Shown here: positions 1 to 7,579 of the stretch, in pieces
Layout of the letters: every line of letters starts with the position of its first letter
Position numbering within the stretch: the first letter of the stretch is position 1
Assembly (NCBI GenBank): GCA_041178325.1
Contig: JBEGVN010000014.1
Span: forward strand, 1 to 64,000
From: UBA6136 sp041178325
GTDB lineage: Bacteria; Pseudomonadota; Gammaproteobacteria; Methylococcales; Methylococcaceae
Direction: 5' to 3'
Length of the DNA: 64,000 nt
Program-made: the position numbers and the translations under genes
The notes under the pieces: generated by a model
The model's database searches: none
What the model saw: only the letters and a program-made list of their open reading frames with translations
What the model was told of the DNA's origin: nothing

Positions 1-113
1 GCAATCAGGCTTTCACCGGTGATCCCCGCATCAACGCAGTCGAGTGAGGCCATGACCGGTCGAATCCACAACAAAAGCCCTATGGATAGTCCGATAGATT
101 TCAGGGTGGCCAT
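1..113 (-). CDS. traU: TraU, F-type conjugation protein (N-terminal fragment)
   Basis: Only the first 37 codons lie in the window; the gene runs off the left edge. The start (ATG at 113-111) opens a signal peptide (MATLKSIGLSIGLLLW..VMA) followed by a mature N-terminus SLDCVDAGITGESLI. TraU is a periplasmic protein needed for DNA transfer and mating-pair stabilisation in F-type systems, and its mature N-terminus begins near a conserved Cys as here. It overlaps the end of traW by 13 bases, which is the usual traW-traU order. The identification rests on signal peptide plus position, because the conserved Cys-rich body of TraU is not in view. Confidence 0.72.
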   Translation of the reverse strand, partial: MATLKSIGLSIGLLLWIRPVMASLDCVDAGITGESLI

Positions 114-979
114 TGCCGTACTTCGATCAGTTCACTCCTGAATGTCACTTCGGCCGGCAACGCCGTGATCCTGAGCGGAGCAATCCAGCGTTCAGGGAGA
201 GGGTAGATAGGGGTATCAAGTGCTTTGGAGAGATCTTGTAGCCTTTGATCCAGAACACCGGGGACCCCGCCTTCTGCAAAAAGGTGCAGATTGTCCTGGT
301 GGTCTTTAAGGCGACGAATCACCGCTTCAATCTGACGCTGATCCCCACTATTCATGATCAGAAAGGACCATCCGTTCGGCACAGTCAGTAAAGGATTGGC
401 GGACTGGCCTGCTGCAGCCAGTACCTTTCCTGCATCATTCAGGACGGGATTTGGAAGGCGAAGTCTTGGGTTGAGAGACAGCGTGGATTCTACGGTGGCC
501 CGAGGCAGCGGGGTTTTTGTCTTCTGCGGCTCAGATTGGAGAAGACGCGCTTTCCATTCGGCAGCGGAAATCCTGGAAAGTGATTTTTTGATCAGAGCTC
601 TGGGATCAGATTCGATAATGGGGTATCTCGCTGACCTTGTATCCTTGAACCCCTGACCTACCATGACAGGAACCCGAGATATTTGGGCCTCATCAAAGGC
701 TTTGGGATCGACGCCAATCCGGGGGCGCTGTTCTTTGGGGATCGACTGAATCAGGGGCAAGAGTTTCTGAATAAAGGCAGGATATCCCCCAGATTCCGGA
801 AGTCCGCGAAAAAGCACCTTTTCCCCTGCCTTCATTCCTGCAGCTTTCAGGTGTTCCCTGAGAAGGGCTTCGGGCATTCCAAACGAGACATATCGGGTCA
901 CCGATGCATCGCTGGGGTGTATGCCGGAGGAAATGAGCCCAAGAGTGACCAGAATCCAGGTCTTAAAATGGCAATGCAT
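101..979 (-). CDS. traW: TraW with N-terminal TrbC domain, pilus assembly protein
   Basis: 292 aa. I chose ATG 979 over an upstream codon because it gives a signal peptide (MHCHFKTWILVTLGLISSG..DASV) and a 17-base overlap with the preceding gene. Residues about 25-110 match the F-type TrbC domain (VSFGMPEALL, then VLFRGL, then IGVDP..F and a VPVMV strand). From about residue 115 to the end the protein reads as TraW (YPIIESDP, SANPLLTVP, DQRQIEAV). F has these as two proteins; a fused arrangement is known in H- and SXT-type systems. Both domains act in the periplasm in pilus assembly and retraction. The C-terminal third is diverged from F TraW but keeps the NPL and DxxQ positions. Confidence 0.82.
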   Translation of the reverse strand: MHCHFKTWILVTLGLISSGIHPSDASVTRYVSFGMPEALLREHLKAAGMKAGEKVLFRGLPESGGYPAFIQKLLPLIQSIPKEQRPRIGVDPKAFDEAQISRVPVMVGQGFKDTRSARYPIIESDPRALIKKSLSRISAAEWKARLLQSEPQKTKTPLPRATVESTLSLNPRLRLPNPVLNDAGKVLAAAGQSANPLLTVPNGWSFLIMNSGDQRQIEAVIRRLKDHQDNLHLFAEGGVPGVLDQRLQDLSKALDTPIYPLPERWIAPLRITALPAEVTFRSELIEVRQWPP

Positions 980-1508
980 GGGCGACCCCGATGATCTGGC
1001 GATCCGCGATGGGACCAAAATAGCGAGAGTCAAAGGAGCGTGGGTGATCTCCCATGACCCAGATGTTGCCCTCTGGAACTAGGACACGGGATCCTGTTGG
1101 CAGAGCCCGGTCCTTTAACCGTGCGCGATGGGGGTATCGAACCGGCAACATTTCGCCCTGAATTCTGAGTCCCAGGGACTCGATATCGACGTTATCCCCC
1201 GGGAGGGCCTCGACCCGTTTGACCACAAGCGTCCCGAAGGGAATCTCTGGAGCCATTTGTTCATCGGAGCGAAAGGCCACAAGATCTCCAAGTTCCGGCT
1301 GGCGCTGGCTTCGGTCAATGAGATACCAGCGATGATTTCCGGATAGACAAAGGACTTTCTGGCTGTCATGTCCGACCAGAAAACGATGGGAAAACCAGGC
1401 GAAAAGGGCATAGAGAACGATAAAGACCACAATACCGTTGAGCAGGCGATCCAGCGCGGGGGGGCAAGCTCTCGGACTGTCGCTGGTGGGGCTATTGAGC
1501 GTCGACAT
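963..1508 (-). CDS. trhF: TrhF-like S26 signal peptidase of the conjugation system
   Basis: 181 aa; ATG 1508 is preferred because it overlaps trbI by 17 bases and places one N-terminal TM helix (residues about 22-38). Family S26 signatures are present: a VKRVEALPGD strand containing the general-base Lys, and GDHPRSFDSRYFGPI close to the C-terminus (box E, GDxxxxSxDSRxfG). The nucleophile box is atypical: instead of SMxPTL the segment reads DSQKVLCLSG, as is usual for the conjugation-specific branch. Likely role: maturation of an exported conjugation protein such as pilin or TraW/TraU, at the outer face of the inner membrane. TrhF of R27 and TraF-like peptidases of SXT occupy the same place between traC and traW. 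Confidence 0.78.
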   Translation of the reverse strand: MSTLNSPTSDSPRACPPALDRLLNGIVVFIVLYALFAWFSHRFLVGHDSQKVLCLSGNHRWYLIDRSQRQPELGDLVAFRSDEQMAPEIPFGTLVVKRVEALPGDNVDIESLGLRIQGEMLPVRYPHRARLKDRALPTGSRVLVPEGNIWVMGDHPRSFDSRYFGPIADRQIIGVAHALPF

Positions 1509-1785
1509 AAAACTCCTCCGGGGCGGCGATGACCCAGCCGCGATCAATGACGATATATCCCGCATCAGCAAGATGACGGGCGACCTTTTCAAATCGTTGA
1601 ATGCGTTTGGCCTGCTCGTCTTCCGAAAGCCCTGAATCTAGCCCCGTGAGCAAGGCCCCGCGATCCACGATTGCGATAGGAAGCGCAGACGGTTCCATGT
1701 GCCTTAACATCAGCCCAGTGCCCATGAGAGCCCCTGCAATGCTCAGTCCGAGAACAGAAATGTGAAGGCGGATATCGCGCCTCAT
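1492..1785 (-). CDS. trbI: TrbI, F-type conjugation accessory protein
   Basis: 97 aa with one N-terminal membrane anchor (residues about 8-27) and a short periplasmic part containing IAIVDRGALL and a hydrophobic GYIVIDRGWVIAAP segment. In F, TrbI is an inner-membrane protein that affects pilus extension and retraction, and lies between traC and traW exactly as here. It overlaps the traC stop by 4 bases (ATGA) and the peptidase gene by 17, so translation is probably coupled. Identification depends on the IVD-R motif, size and position; sequence similarity across this small family is always weak. Confidence 0.7.
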   Translation of the reverse strand: MRRDIRLHISVLGLSIAGALMGTGLMLRHMEPSALPIAIVDRGALLTGLDSGLSEDEQAKRIQRFEKVARHLADAGYIVIDRGWVIAAPEEFYVDAQ

Positions 1786-4181
1786 GCCACTTTTTCCCGC
1801 CGGCGGATAAGTGTCTCGATAGCCGACTCAAGATCATGGCCCTGCTCACGAAGTGATCGGATGGCAGCAACATCATCCGGGTGCGTCGAGAAGAGGAGCC
1901 GTTTGTAGGGATCCACCACCAGACGTCCGATACCCGACCCGGTTTCACCATGAATGAAGACCTCGGAATAGCGGCCCGGGAGGGTATGGACAGATTTCAG
2001 CAGTGCGTAGCCTGCCTCCCCGAGTGACAAGCGATCCTCTCGTTTCAGAAGTTCGATGGATTCGGCCTTTTGTCCCAGGAGCAGAAGATGTGCAGAATTT
2101 TCAACGATGGCCCTTCCCGCCGCCGAGCGATAAAGGTCATTGACTGACTGAGTCAGCGTGATGGCTGAACCACCGTACTTTCGAAAACGCCGATAGCCCG
2201 ATTCGATAAAGGCTGCAGCATCGCCTTCGGTCAGCAAGTCCCAGGATTCATCGATGATGACCAGTTTCTTCTGATCCCTTGGCCCCTCGAACATCGCCTT
2301 TTGGATCTTGAGGATCAACAGCAATAGAACGACTTTCTGAAGGTGCCTTCGGCCCTTGAGTTCTTCAAGCTCGAGAACGGTAAAGGCTGCTTGAAAGTCG
2401 ATGGGATCACCCTCACAGAAGTGTCGGCCGTATTCCCCCTGGGAGGTAAAGGGAAACAGCTGGGCACCCAGATCCCGGATGCGCGCGTCTTTTTCCTGAA
2501 GCAGGGTTTCGGCAACCAGATCAATGGTGACCGCATCCTGGAGCACGGCATTAAGATCCCTTAACGTCCGTTTGAGAGTAGCCGTCTGAAAATCGGAGAG
2601 ACTGGATGTCGGCGCCACCATGGCCGAAAAGATGGCGGCAATGAGGTCTGCATCCTCGTTCCAGTCGTTCAGGAGGTCAAAAGGGTTGAGCGAGGTTCTG
2701 GACGTTGATCCAAAGGTCATGAACTCACCGCCAAGGGATTCGCACAAATTTGCATATGAGCGGCCGATATCAATGACCCAGACCCGCGCTCCTTCGGCCA
2801 GCGCTCTCACGATGATTTCATTGGTCAGGAAGGATTTGCCTGAACCAGATTGAGCGGCGATCGAGGCGTTGTAGTTGGTGGGTGAATCAAAGAGTGAGAA
2901 ACGCATGGCTTCACCGGATCGAGAGATCAGGGAGAGCATTGCGCCGCCACTTCCTGACCAATCGGCAAAGAGGGGCAGAAGAGGAATTGCCTGTCGTGTC
3001 GCGAGGGTTCTAAAACGCTGGCTGGCGTCAACGAAGCGGCGCTCTGCCCCGAGGGGCAGGAGGTTTAAAAACAGGGGAAGGGCGATATAACGGTCTTCCA
3101 GGAGCTGAAACCCCAGTTCCCTGAAATATACCCGCGCATTGGCTACGGCCCGGGTAGCTTCATCAGGACGAACAATCAAAGCGACCGAGAGGGCTGCTCT
3201 GACAGGACGGTCGCCATCTTCAAAGGCTTCAAAAAGGAGGTCAAACTGCTGCTTTCGTGCACCCAGACGTGGCAGAAAGCGCGCCATGGGGCCTGTTGCC
3301 TGTGTCGTGATCCATTGCCGGGAGGTGGCGATACGGCTTTTGTGGGATTCGGCTTCAGGATAATGAAGCGTCACCCCCAAAAGGACATTCTGACGAATCC
3401 CGCGGCTTCCGGATAAAAGATCACCGAGATAGCGAAGGGCTCCGCCCAATGGGGCCACATCGGGATAACGCTTGACCGACAGCAGATGGATGTCCCTGGC
3501 TCCAAGATGAATCGCTTCCTTGCTCACCGAAAGACTCGAGGTGAATTCCATTACCTGATCGCGCAAGGGGAGATCTCGGACCGGCAGGGTTGCTGGTGTA
3601 TCTCGCCAGAGGGCCATAGGATCCCAGTTCAGGAGGGTCGCCATCAGTCGGAGCCATCGGGTTCCGTCCAGGCGCTGGGGCCGAAGGCCAATGGTCGACA
3701 GCGCCTGAAAACTTGCGCCTGCAAGCTTTACCGCCTCGTTCATCTCGGTTCCACTTGGCGCCATGGCCTTGAGGGGTAACTTGAACGTCAGAATCAGTTC
3801 ACTTCTCCTCAGCAGCGTGCCATTCAGTTCGAGAATCGGATCATCGGTTGCTTTTTTGCGAAAGTTCCGCGATCTTCGATCAAGACGTTCTGGTAACGAT
3901 GCCGAGGGCTCTTCAGCTCGAGTTGTGTCGTACTCAGGGTGAAGGTCCGGCGAGGTGAAAAGAAGGCACTGAATCAGGGTGTCCACGGGCCATTCCTGAT
4001 TCAAGAGCACATTCAGCCGATCAAACAGCCCCGTGTTCAATCCTGACAAGGGCTGACAGGTAAATCCAAAACCAAGGCTCTGGTCATCGAGCAAGAAAAG
4101 GCTCTGATCAGGGTCCTCGGCGACGACGCGAAAGAGATTCGCCGCTGAAGCCCGAACTGCCGTCAGGGAATCGTTACGCAT
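1782..4181 (-). CDS. traC: TraC, type IV secretion ATPase
   Basis: 799 aa. The reading frame is open further upstream, but ATG 4181 lies 11 bases after the traA stop and starts a TraC-like N-terminus. The Walker A motif AAQSGSGKSF is near residue 445 and Walker B KKLVIIDESWDLL near residue 640, followed by YRKYG and ITLTQSVNDLY typical of the VirB4/TraC superfamily. TraC is the peripheral inner-membrane ATPase that powers pilus assembly; it is close to the family length (F TraC is about 875). It sits in the order traV-traA-traC-trbI, as in SXT-type elements. All visible catalytic residues are intact, so no sign of decay. Confidence 0.95.
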   Translation of the reverse strand: MRNDSLTAVRASAANLFRVVAEDPDQSLFLLDDQSLGFGFTCQPLSGLNTGLFDRLNVLLNQEWPVDTLIQCLLFTSPDLHPEYDTTRAEEPSASLPERLDRRSRNFRKKATDDPILELNGTLLRRSELILTFKLPLKAMAPSGTEMNEAVKLAGASFQALSTIGLRPQRLDGTRWLRLMATLLNWDPMALWRDTPATLPVRDLPLRDQVMEFTSSLSVSKEAIHLGARDIHLLSVKRYPDVAPLGGALRYLGDLLSGSRGIRQNVLLGVTLHYPEAESHKSRIATSRQWITTQATGPMARFLPRLGARKQQFDLLFEAFEDGDRPVRAALSVALIVRPDEATRAVANARVYFRELGFQLLEDRYIALPLFLNLLPLGAERRFVDASQRFRTLATRQAIPLLPLFADWSGSGGAMLSLISRSGEAMRFSLFDSPTNYNASIAAQSGSGKSFLTNEIIVRALAEGARVWVIDIGRSYANLCESLGGEFMTFGSTSRTSLNPFDLLNDWNEDADLIAAIFSAMVAPTSSLSDFQTATLKRTLRDLNAVLQDAVTIDLVAETLLQEKDARIRDLGAQLFPFTSQGEYGRHFCEGDPIDFQAAFTVLELEELKGRRHLQKVVLLLLILKIQKAMFEGPRDQKKLVIIDESWDLLTEGDAAAFIESGYRRFRKYGGSAITLTQSVNDLYRSAAGRAIVENSAHLLLLGQKAESIELLKREDRLSLGEAGYALLKSVHTLPGRYSEVFIHGETGSGIGRLVVDPYKRLLFSTHPDDVAAIRSLREQGHDLESAIETLIRRREKVA

Positions 4182-4192
4182 GGCTTGAGGGC

Positions 4193-4501
4193 TCAGGGAA
4201 TGACGGCCGTGACGATGTTGTCGATGACGGTCGGGGCGGTATAAACACCCAGCCCGCAGGCAATTCCCAGAACAAGTCCCATCATCGAGCCGCGCATGAC
4301 ACCGGAAACAAGCCCGACCAACATAAAGGTTACGGCCAGAATGCGTCCAAGCATCCCCTGAAGCCATCCGGTCAAGAGGGTGTAGATATTGCCAAATTCA
4401 CTGGACCCACCGGTTCCTGCCAGCAAGAGTTCAGAACAACTCAATAGGGCAATTCCGATGATCAGCAAGGTCATGATTTTTGGGCGTGGGTCGGTTTTCA
4501 T
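4193..4501 (-). CDS. traA: TraA-like F-type pilin precursor
   Basis: 102 aa: a signal region (residues about 8-28, LLIIGIALLSCSELLLAG) followed by a mature peptide of about 72 residues with two hydrophobic helices joined by a short basic loop (VMRGSM). That is the architecture of F-type and VirB2 pilins. It lies between traV and traC, the position of traA in SXT/R391-type clusters, and has an AGGAG ribosome site ten bases before its ATG. Signal cleavage is probably after LLLA-G. Mature pilin would be inserted in the inner membrane and polymerised into the conjugative pilus. Function is inferred from architecture and synteny, since pilins share little sequence. Confidence 0.82.
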   Translation of the reverse strand: MKTDPRPKIMTLLIIGIALLSCSELLLAGTGGSSEFGNIYTLLTGWLQGMLGRILAVTFMLVGLVSGVMRGSMMGLVLGIACGLGVYTAPTVIDNIVTAVIP

Positions 4502-4521
4502 GGGAAGAATTCTCCTGAGGA

Positions 4522-5037
4522 TTAGGGTTCGCGGTAATCGACTTCCTCGACATGAAGGCGTCGTGCACCTTGTGTCGAGGGAAACAGAGGAAACCCGCCA
4601 CGATCCTCTGATGGGGGCTGAGCGGGCGGCCGTTGCGATGCGGTCACCTGAAGAGGCAGAAGGCGGCGGGGAACCGGCGTCTGGGTTTGGCCCATTCGCC
4701 AGCGGCGAGGTTCGACTTCGGTCAGGATTGTGCTGGATCCGATCAGATCACCCTCCGCATCCTCAAAGGGGGCCTGCCATATTTTTAATGTCCGTGCAGG
4801 ACCCCGCTCGGCATGGCTCTCGCCTGGCTGCGCGATTTGCCGCGAAATCTGAGGTAATCCATCCACCGCATCCACCGGGAGATCGTTCACATATTCGGGG
4901 GGTGCACCTTTATTGGTCGATCGATAGGCCTGGGTTGCGGATTTGCAGGCAGAAAACTGTGGAAATCCCTTGCATGCAAAGGCGTGCGCGCAGCCTGTAA
5001 GGGCAAGAGCAGGCAGTAAGGCAAGCAGCAGTTTCAT
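4522..5037 (-). CDS. traV: TraV, outer-membrane lipoprotein of the conjugation channel
   Basis: 171 aa. The N-terminus is a lipoprotein signal with lipobox LALTGC (Cys15), followed closely by the paired cysteines of TraV (CKGFPQFSACKS), then a Pro-rich disordered tail. TraV multimerises with TraK and TraB to form the outer-membrane core of F-type secretion systems. It is first in its transcription block, with GGAG six bases before the ATG; a plus-strand cargo run separates it from traB, its usual upstream neighbour. The C-terminal half (PVPRRLLPL onward) is poorly conserved, as is normal for this family. Confidence 0.87.
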   Translation of the reverse strand: MKLLLALLPALALTGCAHAFACKGFPQFSACKSATQAYRSTNKGAPPEYVNDLPVDAVDGLPQISRQIAQPGESHAERGPARTLKIWQAPFEDAEGDLIGSSTILTEVEPRRWRMGQTQTPVPRRLLPLQVTASQRPPAQPPSEDRGGFPLFPSTQGARRLHVEEVDYREP

Positions 5038-5483
5038 CGTAGGCTCCGAATGGTTTCGTTGGGACCAGTCTGTGCCTTTGAAGCGGAGCCAAAGGGGCGC
5101 AAGATTGCGAATTCTTCAAGGTTGCAGGGAAATTGACTTGAGCAAGAGAGGATGCGTAATCCTACGGATCCCAGGCTGCCGTTTAGCTCTTGAAAATAAG
5201 CGCATGAGGTGAACCTTCTGATTGACCCGATGTCTTACATCATGTAGCAAATTGGTTCTTCGACACGCCGTCTCCACCTCAGTGATCCCCCCCTACGAGC
5301 CGGCGTGTTTTTTTATTCCCCCCGAATTTCAACTTATAGTCTGACGAGACTGGATTGCGTCCGGACACATAAGGCGTAAGCTAAGCCGTGAAACGCATTT
5401 CAGCCCCCGGGTTCCCCAGGGACTTATTCCTGCAGGGGCGCCGTTCCCCTGTGAACGTTCATCGCAACATTTGAGGTCTGGAC
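5038..5483. promoter_or_regulatory. Divergent control region between traV and the plus-strand cargo run
   Basis: 446 bases without a convincing coding sequence. It must hold the promoter of the minus-strand traV block and that of the plus-strand cargo genes. It contains the palindrome TACATCATGTA (5238-5248), an intrinsic terminator in the plus direction (5263-5315, listed separately) and, downstream of it, a leader of about 140 bases before the next ATG with a CAGGGG/CCCCTG hairpin near 5433-5453. A TATAGT-like element near 5335 could serve the cargo run. No operator shared with the other tra promoters was found by eye. Confidence 0.4.
5263..5315 (+). terminator. Intrinsic terminator with no coding gene before it
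   Basis: ACACGCCG at 5263-5270 pairs perfectly with CGGCGTGT at 5301-5308, and the second arm runs directly into a tract of seven to eight T. No plus-strand gene precedes it in the window. A possible promoter lies just upstream: TTGACC (5222-5227), 17 bases, TAGCAA (5245-5250). It could end a very short RNA, block read-through into the cargo run, or act as an attenuator. Confidence 0.55.
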
Positions 5484-5795
5484 ATGAAGACGATCGCCCT
5501 GTTGAGCTATCTGGCTTTGGGAGGAATGGCCGCGTTGGCCGAGGTTCACGCGCAGCCTTACGAGCGTGGCGTCGGGGCCGGTGCTCCGGGTGTGGGTGTG
5601 CTTCCTGGTGCAGGCGCTGGAGCGCCGGGTGTGGGCATCGCCCCGCGTCCGGGTGTAGAACCGCGCTACGGTGCGGGTGGTCCTGCCTCTGGAGCGGGCG
5701 CCTTGCCTGGCGCCGGCTTTGGAACGGCGGGCAAACCCGTAGGTCAATCGCCTGCCAACGTGAACGGGGGCGTAAATCGCGCCGGTCGTCGCTAG
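5484..5795 (+). CDS. Gly/Ala/Pro-rich secreted protein, unknown function
   Basis: 103 aa. A signal peptide (MKTIALLSYLALGGMAALA, cleavage near VHA-Q) precedes a low-complexity mature region built on repeats such as GVGAGAPGVGVLPGAGAGAP and GAGALPGAGFGTAG. No catalytic or metal-binding pattern is visible. A TTGAGG ribosome site lies seven bases before the ATG. It opens a plus-strand run of six genes inserted between traV and traB, and is followed after 10 bases by a small lipoprotein gene. Low-complexity exported proteins of this type are common in proteobacteria without assigned roles; I cannot suggest a specific function. Confidence 0.65.
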   Translation: MKTIALLSYLALGGMAALAEVHAQPYERGVGAGAPGVGVLPGAGAGAPGVGIAPRPGVEPRYGAGGPASGAGALPGAGFGTAGKPVGQSPANVNGGVNRAGRR

Positions 5796-5805
5796 GACCC
5801 TCAAC

Positions 5806-6033
5806 ATGGATCGGATCATTTGGGCGTCAGTGGCGCTTTTCTTGTTCGGCTGCAGCTCATCGCAGGACAAGGCCGCCCAGGAACAAAGAGAAAAGGAACA
5901 GCTTCAACTCGCCATCAAGAAAATCGATGTCGCCTGTCGGGACAAATACCCCATGGGGGTTCCAGGTGCCATGTTGAAGCGCAAACAGTGCCAGCAAATG
6001 GGAATTGAAGGCATGGAGTTGCCCCAACATTGA
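5806..6033 (+). CDS. Small lipoprotein, unknown function
   Basis: 75 aa. Lipoprotein signal MDRIIWASVALFLFGC with the lipid-attachment Cys16, then a short charged helix (QDKAAQEQREKEQLQL) and a C-terminal part with two Cys (ACRDKY and KQCQQM) that could form a disulfide in the periplasm. AGGA seven bases before the ATG. It lies 10 bases after the Gly/Pro-rich gene and 30 before the next one, all on the same strand. No family recognised. Confidence 0.65.
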   Translation: MDRIIWASVALFLFGCSSSQDKAAQEQREKEQLQLAIKKIDVACRDKYPMGVPGAMLKRKQCQQMGIEGMELPQH

Positions 6034-6063
6034 TTTCGCCCTGGCTTTCCAGGGGAGGTTGCC

Positions 6064-6378
6064 ATGATCGGTGTGCAGGATGAGGATTATTTCCGAATGG
6101 TCGAATGGATGGTTCACGTTCTGGATCAATGCCAGATTGATCATCGATCAGAAGAGCCTGTCTATGACAATGGGAGTCACTACGACCATGCTTTCTACCG
6201 GATCACCGAGAGTGCTCGGGAGTTTTGGGCGCCACGACTGGGCTACGTTCCAACCGATGAGGCCCTGTTTCGAGCATTTTTTGATGCCGAGAAACGTCGG
6301 CTGGAAGGTGAGCATTTTCGGCGCCAGCAAACCCTGCTTGAGGGCCTGAGTCGCTGGTTTCGAGACGGGCGCTGGTGA
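6064..6378 (+). CDS. Small cytoplasmic protein, unknown function
   Basis: 104 aa, no signal peptide or TM segment, rich in aromatic and charged residues (WMVHVLDQ, HYDHAFYRITESAREFW, HFRRQQTLLEGLSRWF). A GGGAGG ribosome site stands five bases before the ATG, and the last codons overlap the next start by four bases (GTGA), so it is probably translated and coupled to the dehydrogenase gene that follows. I do not recognise the family. The predicted all-helical, compact composition would fit a regulator or a partner of the downstream SDR enzyme, but nothing in the sequence shows which. Confidence 0.6.
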   Translation: MIGVQDEDYFRMVEWMVHVLDQCQIDHRSEEPVYDNGSHYDHAFYRITESAREFWAPRLGYVPTDEALFRAFFDAEKRRLEGEHFRRQQTLLEGLSRWFRDGRW

Positions 6379-7100
6379 GAGACGATTCCTCGCCTATTCC
6401 ATCGGACCTTTTTTCAGGGGGCTACCGCGCGCTGGTGATCGGCGCCAGCGGGACCCTGGGAAGCGCCTTTCATGCGTTTTTTCAAGACGATCCGCGTTGC
6501 TCTTCCGTCACCCCGATGTCCCGGTCGACCCATCCCGGATTTGATCTTGAGAATCCTCTGGGGTTTTCGGATCTTGTCTGCGGTCTTTCAGCTGAAGCGC
6601 CCTATGATCTTGTGGTTGATGCAACCGGGGTGCTCACCATTGGAGGACAGGGCCCCGAGAAATCCTTGAAGGCGCTCGATCCCGTTCAGCTTGAGCGCTA
6701 CTACAAGATTAACGCCATGGGACCTTTGATGCTGCTCAAGGCGCTTGAGCCTTTTCTGGCACCCGGTGCCTGCTGTTACGCCAAGCTCTCTGCGCGGGTC
6801 GGAAGTATCGCCGATAATCGTCTGGGGGGATGGTATGGTTATCGGGCATCCAAGGCTGCCCTGAACATGCTGCTTCAGACCGCGGCTATCGAACTTCAGC
6901 GCAGTCGCCCCAGAATGCAGGTCATGGCACTTCAACCCGGGACGGTCCGCTCCCCACTGTCCGCACCCTTCACCCGACAAGGTCACGACGTCATCGAGGC
7001 TGAACGATCTGTTCAAGGTCTGATGCAGGCCATCGAGAGTGCTCCTGTCGCCTCCGGCGCTGTTTTTGTCGACTACCGGGGGCAGACCATCCCATGGTAG
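6375..7100 (+). CDS. Short-chain dehydrogenase/reductase
   Basis: 241 aa with a GTG start overlapping the preceding gene by four bases. The Rossmann nucleotide motif GASGTLG is at residues 23-29, a VVDATGVL strand follows in the place of the family's NxAG, and the catalytic pair is YRASK (Tyr and Lys near residues 155-159) with an upstream Ser (KLSARVGS). The last part (LQPGTVRSPLS) is the substrate-side loop. The closest layout is the CsgA-like, short, C-terminally compact SDR subgroup. An NAD(P)-dependent carbonyl or alcohol substrate is expected but cannot be named. It is cargo within the conjugation region, not a transfer gene. Confidence 0.85.
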   Translation: MRDDSSPIPSDLFSGGYRALVIGASGTLGSAFHAFFQDDPRCSSVTPMSRSTHPGFDLENPLGFSDLVCGLSAEAPYDLVVDATGVLTIGGQGPEKSLKALDPVQLERYYKINAMGPLMLLKALEPFLAPGACCYAKLSARVGSIADNRLGGWYGYRASKAALNMLLQTAAIELQRSRPRMQVMALQPGTVRSPLSAPFTRQGHDVIEAERSVQGLMQAIESAPVASGAVFVDYRGQTIPW

Positions 7101-7229
7101 GTAAAGCGGTGAACCTTCGCCTTATGCTGGAGTCCTAAAGAGTAGGTTTGAAGCGGCGTCAAAGTAGGACGTTGGCTTCGAAAGCTAATCTGCTCATTCG
7201 GCAGATTCCTCACTTTAAGGAGAATAACA

Positions 7230-7571
7230 ATGAAGACGATCAACACGCTCTCCGCTTTCGGACTTGGGCTTTCCCTGATGTTTTCAACCCTGGCATATGC
7301 AGAGAATCACAAGGCAGAAGCCACCCAGCACGCCATTGCTGCCGAAGAAAGCGCCAAAAAAGGGGACACGGCACAAGCTGCAGAACATGCCACTACTGCC
7401 AAGACCCACGCCGAAGCGGCCAAGGCAGAAAAGGCCAATCCGCATCTTGATGCCGGAATCAAGAACCTAGATGAAACGATTGTGCACGCCAAGGCTGGAC
7501 ACGCCCCGATGGCGGCCGAATCGGCTAATGCGGCAGTAGCGCACTTGAGCGCTGCCGAAAAATCCTTCTGA
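7230..7571 (+). CDS. SmbP-like small metal-binding periplasmic protein
   Basis: 113 aa. Signal peptide MKTINTLSAFGLGLSLMFSTLAYA, then a mature four-helix domain with regularly spaced His and acidic residues: ENHKAEATQHAIAAEES, AAEHATTAKTHAEAAK, HLDAGIKNLDETIVHAKAGH, AAVAHLSA. This heptad-like His pattern is that of SmbP, a Cu/Ni/Zn-binding protein first described in Nitrosomonas. It would buffer metal in the periplasm. A strong AAGGAG site lies eight bases before the ATG, after a 129-base gap from the SDR gene, so it may have its own promoter. The glutathione peroxidase gene follows by 8 bases; together they look like a metal/oxidative-stress pair. Confidence 0.8.
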   Translation: MKTINTLSAFGLGLSLMFSTLAYAENHKAEATQHAIAAEESAKKGDTAQAAEHATTAKTHAEAAKAEKANPHLDAGIKNLDETIVHAKAGHAPMAAESANAAVAHLSAAEKSF

Positions 7572-7579
7572 GCACGGTC

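Noticed and set aside
4182..4367. 62-codon N-terminal extension of traC
   Set aside because: It overlaps traA in another frame; ATG 4181 gives a TraC-like start.
4389..5000. 203-codon plus-strand frame
   Set aside because: Antisense to traA and traV; no recognisable domain.
5320..5483. Cyclic-di-GMP or other riboswitch in the leader before the cargo run
   Set aside because: The leader has hairpins, but I could not match the conserved cores of riboswitch classes that I know.
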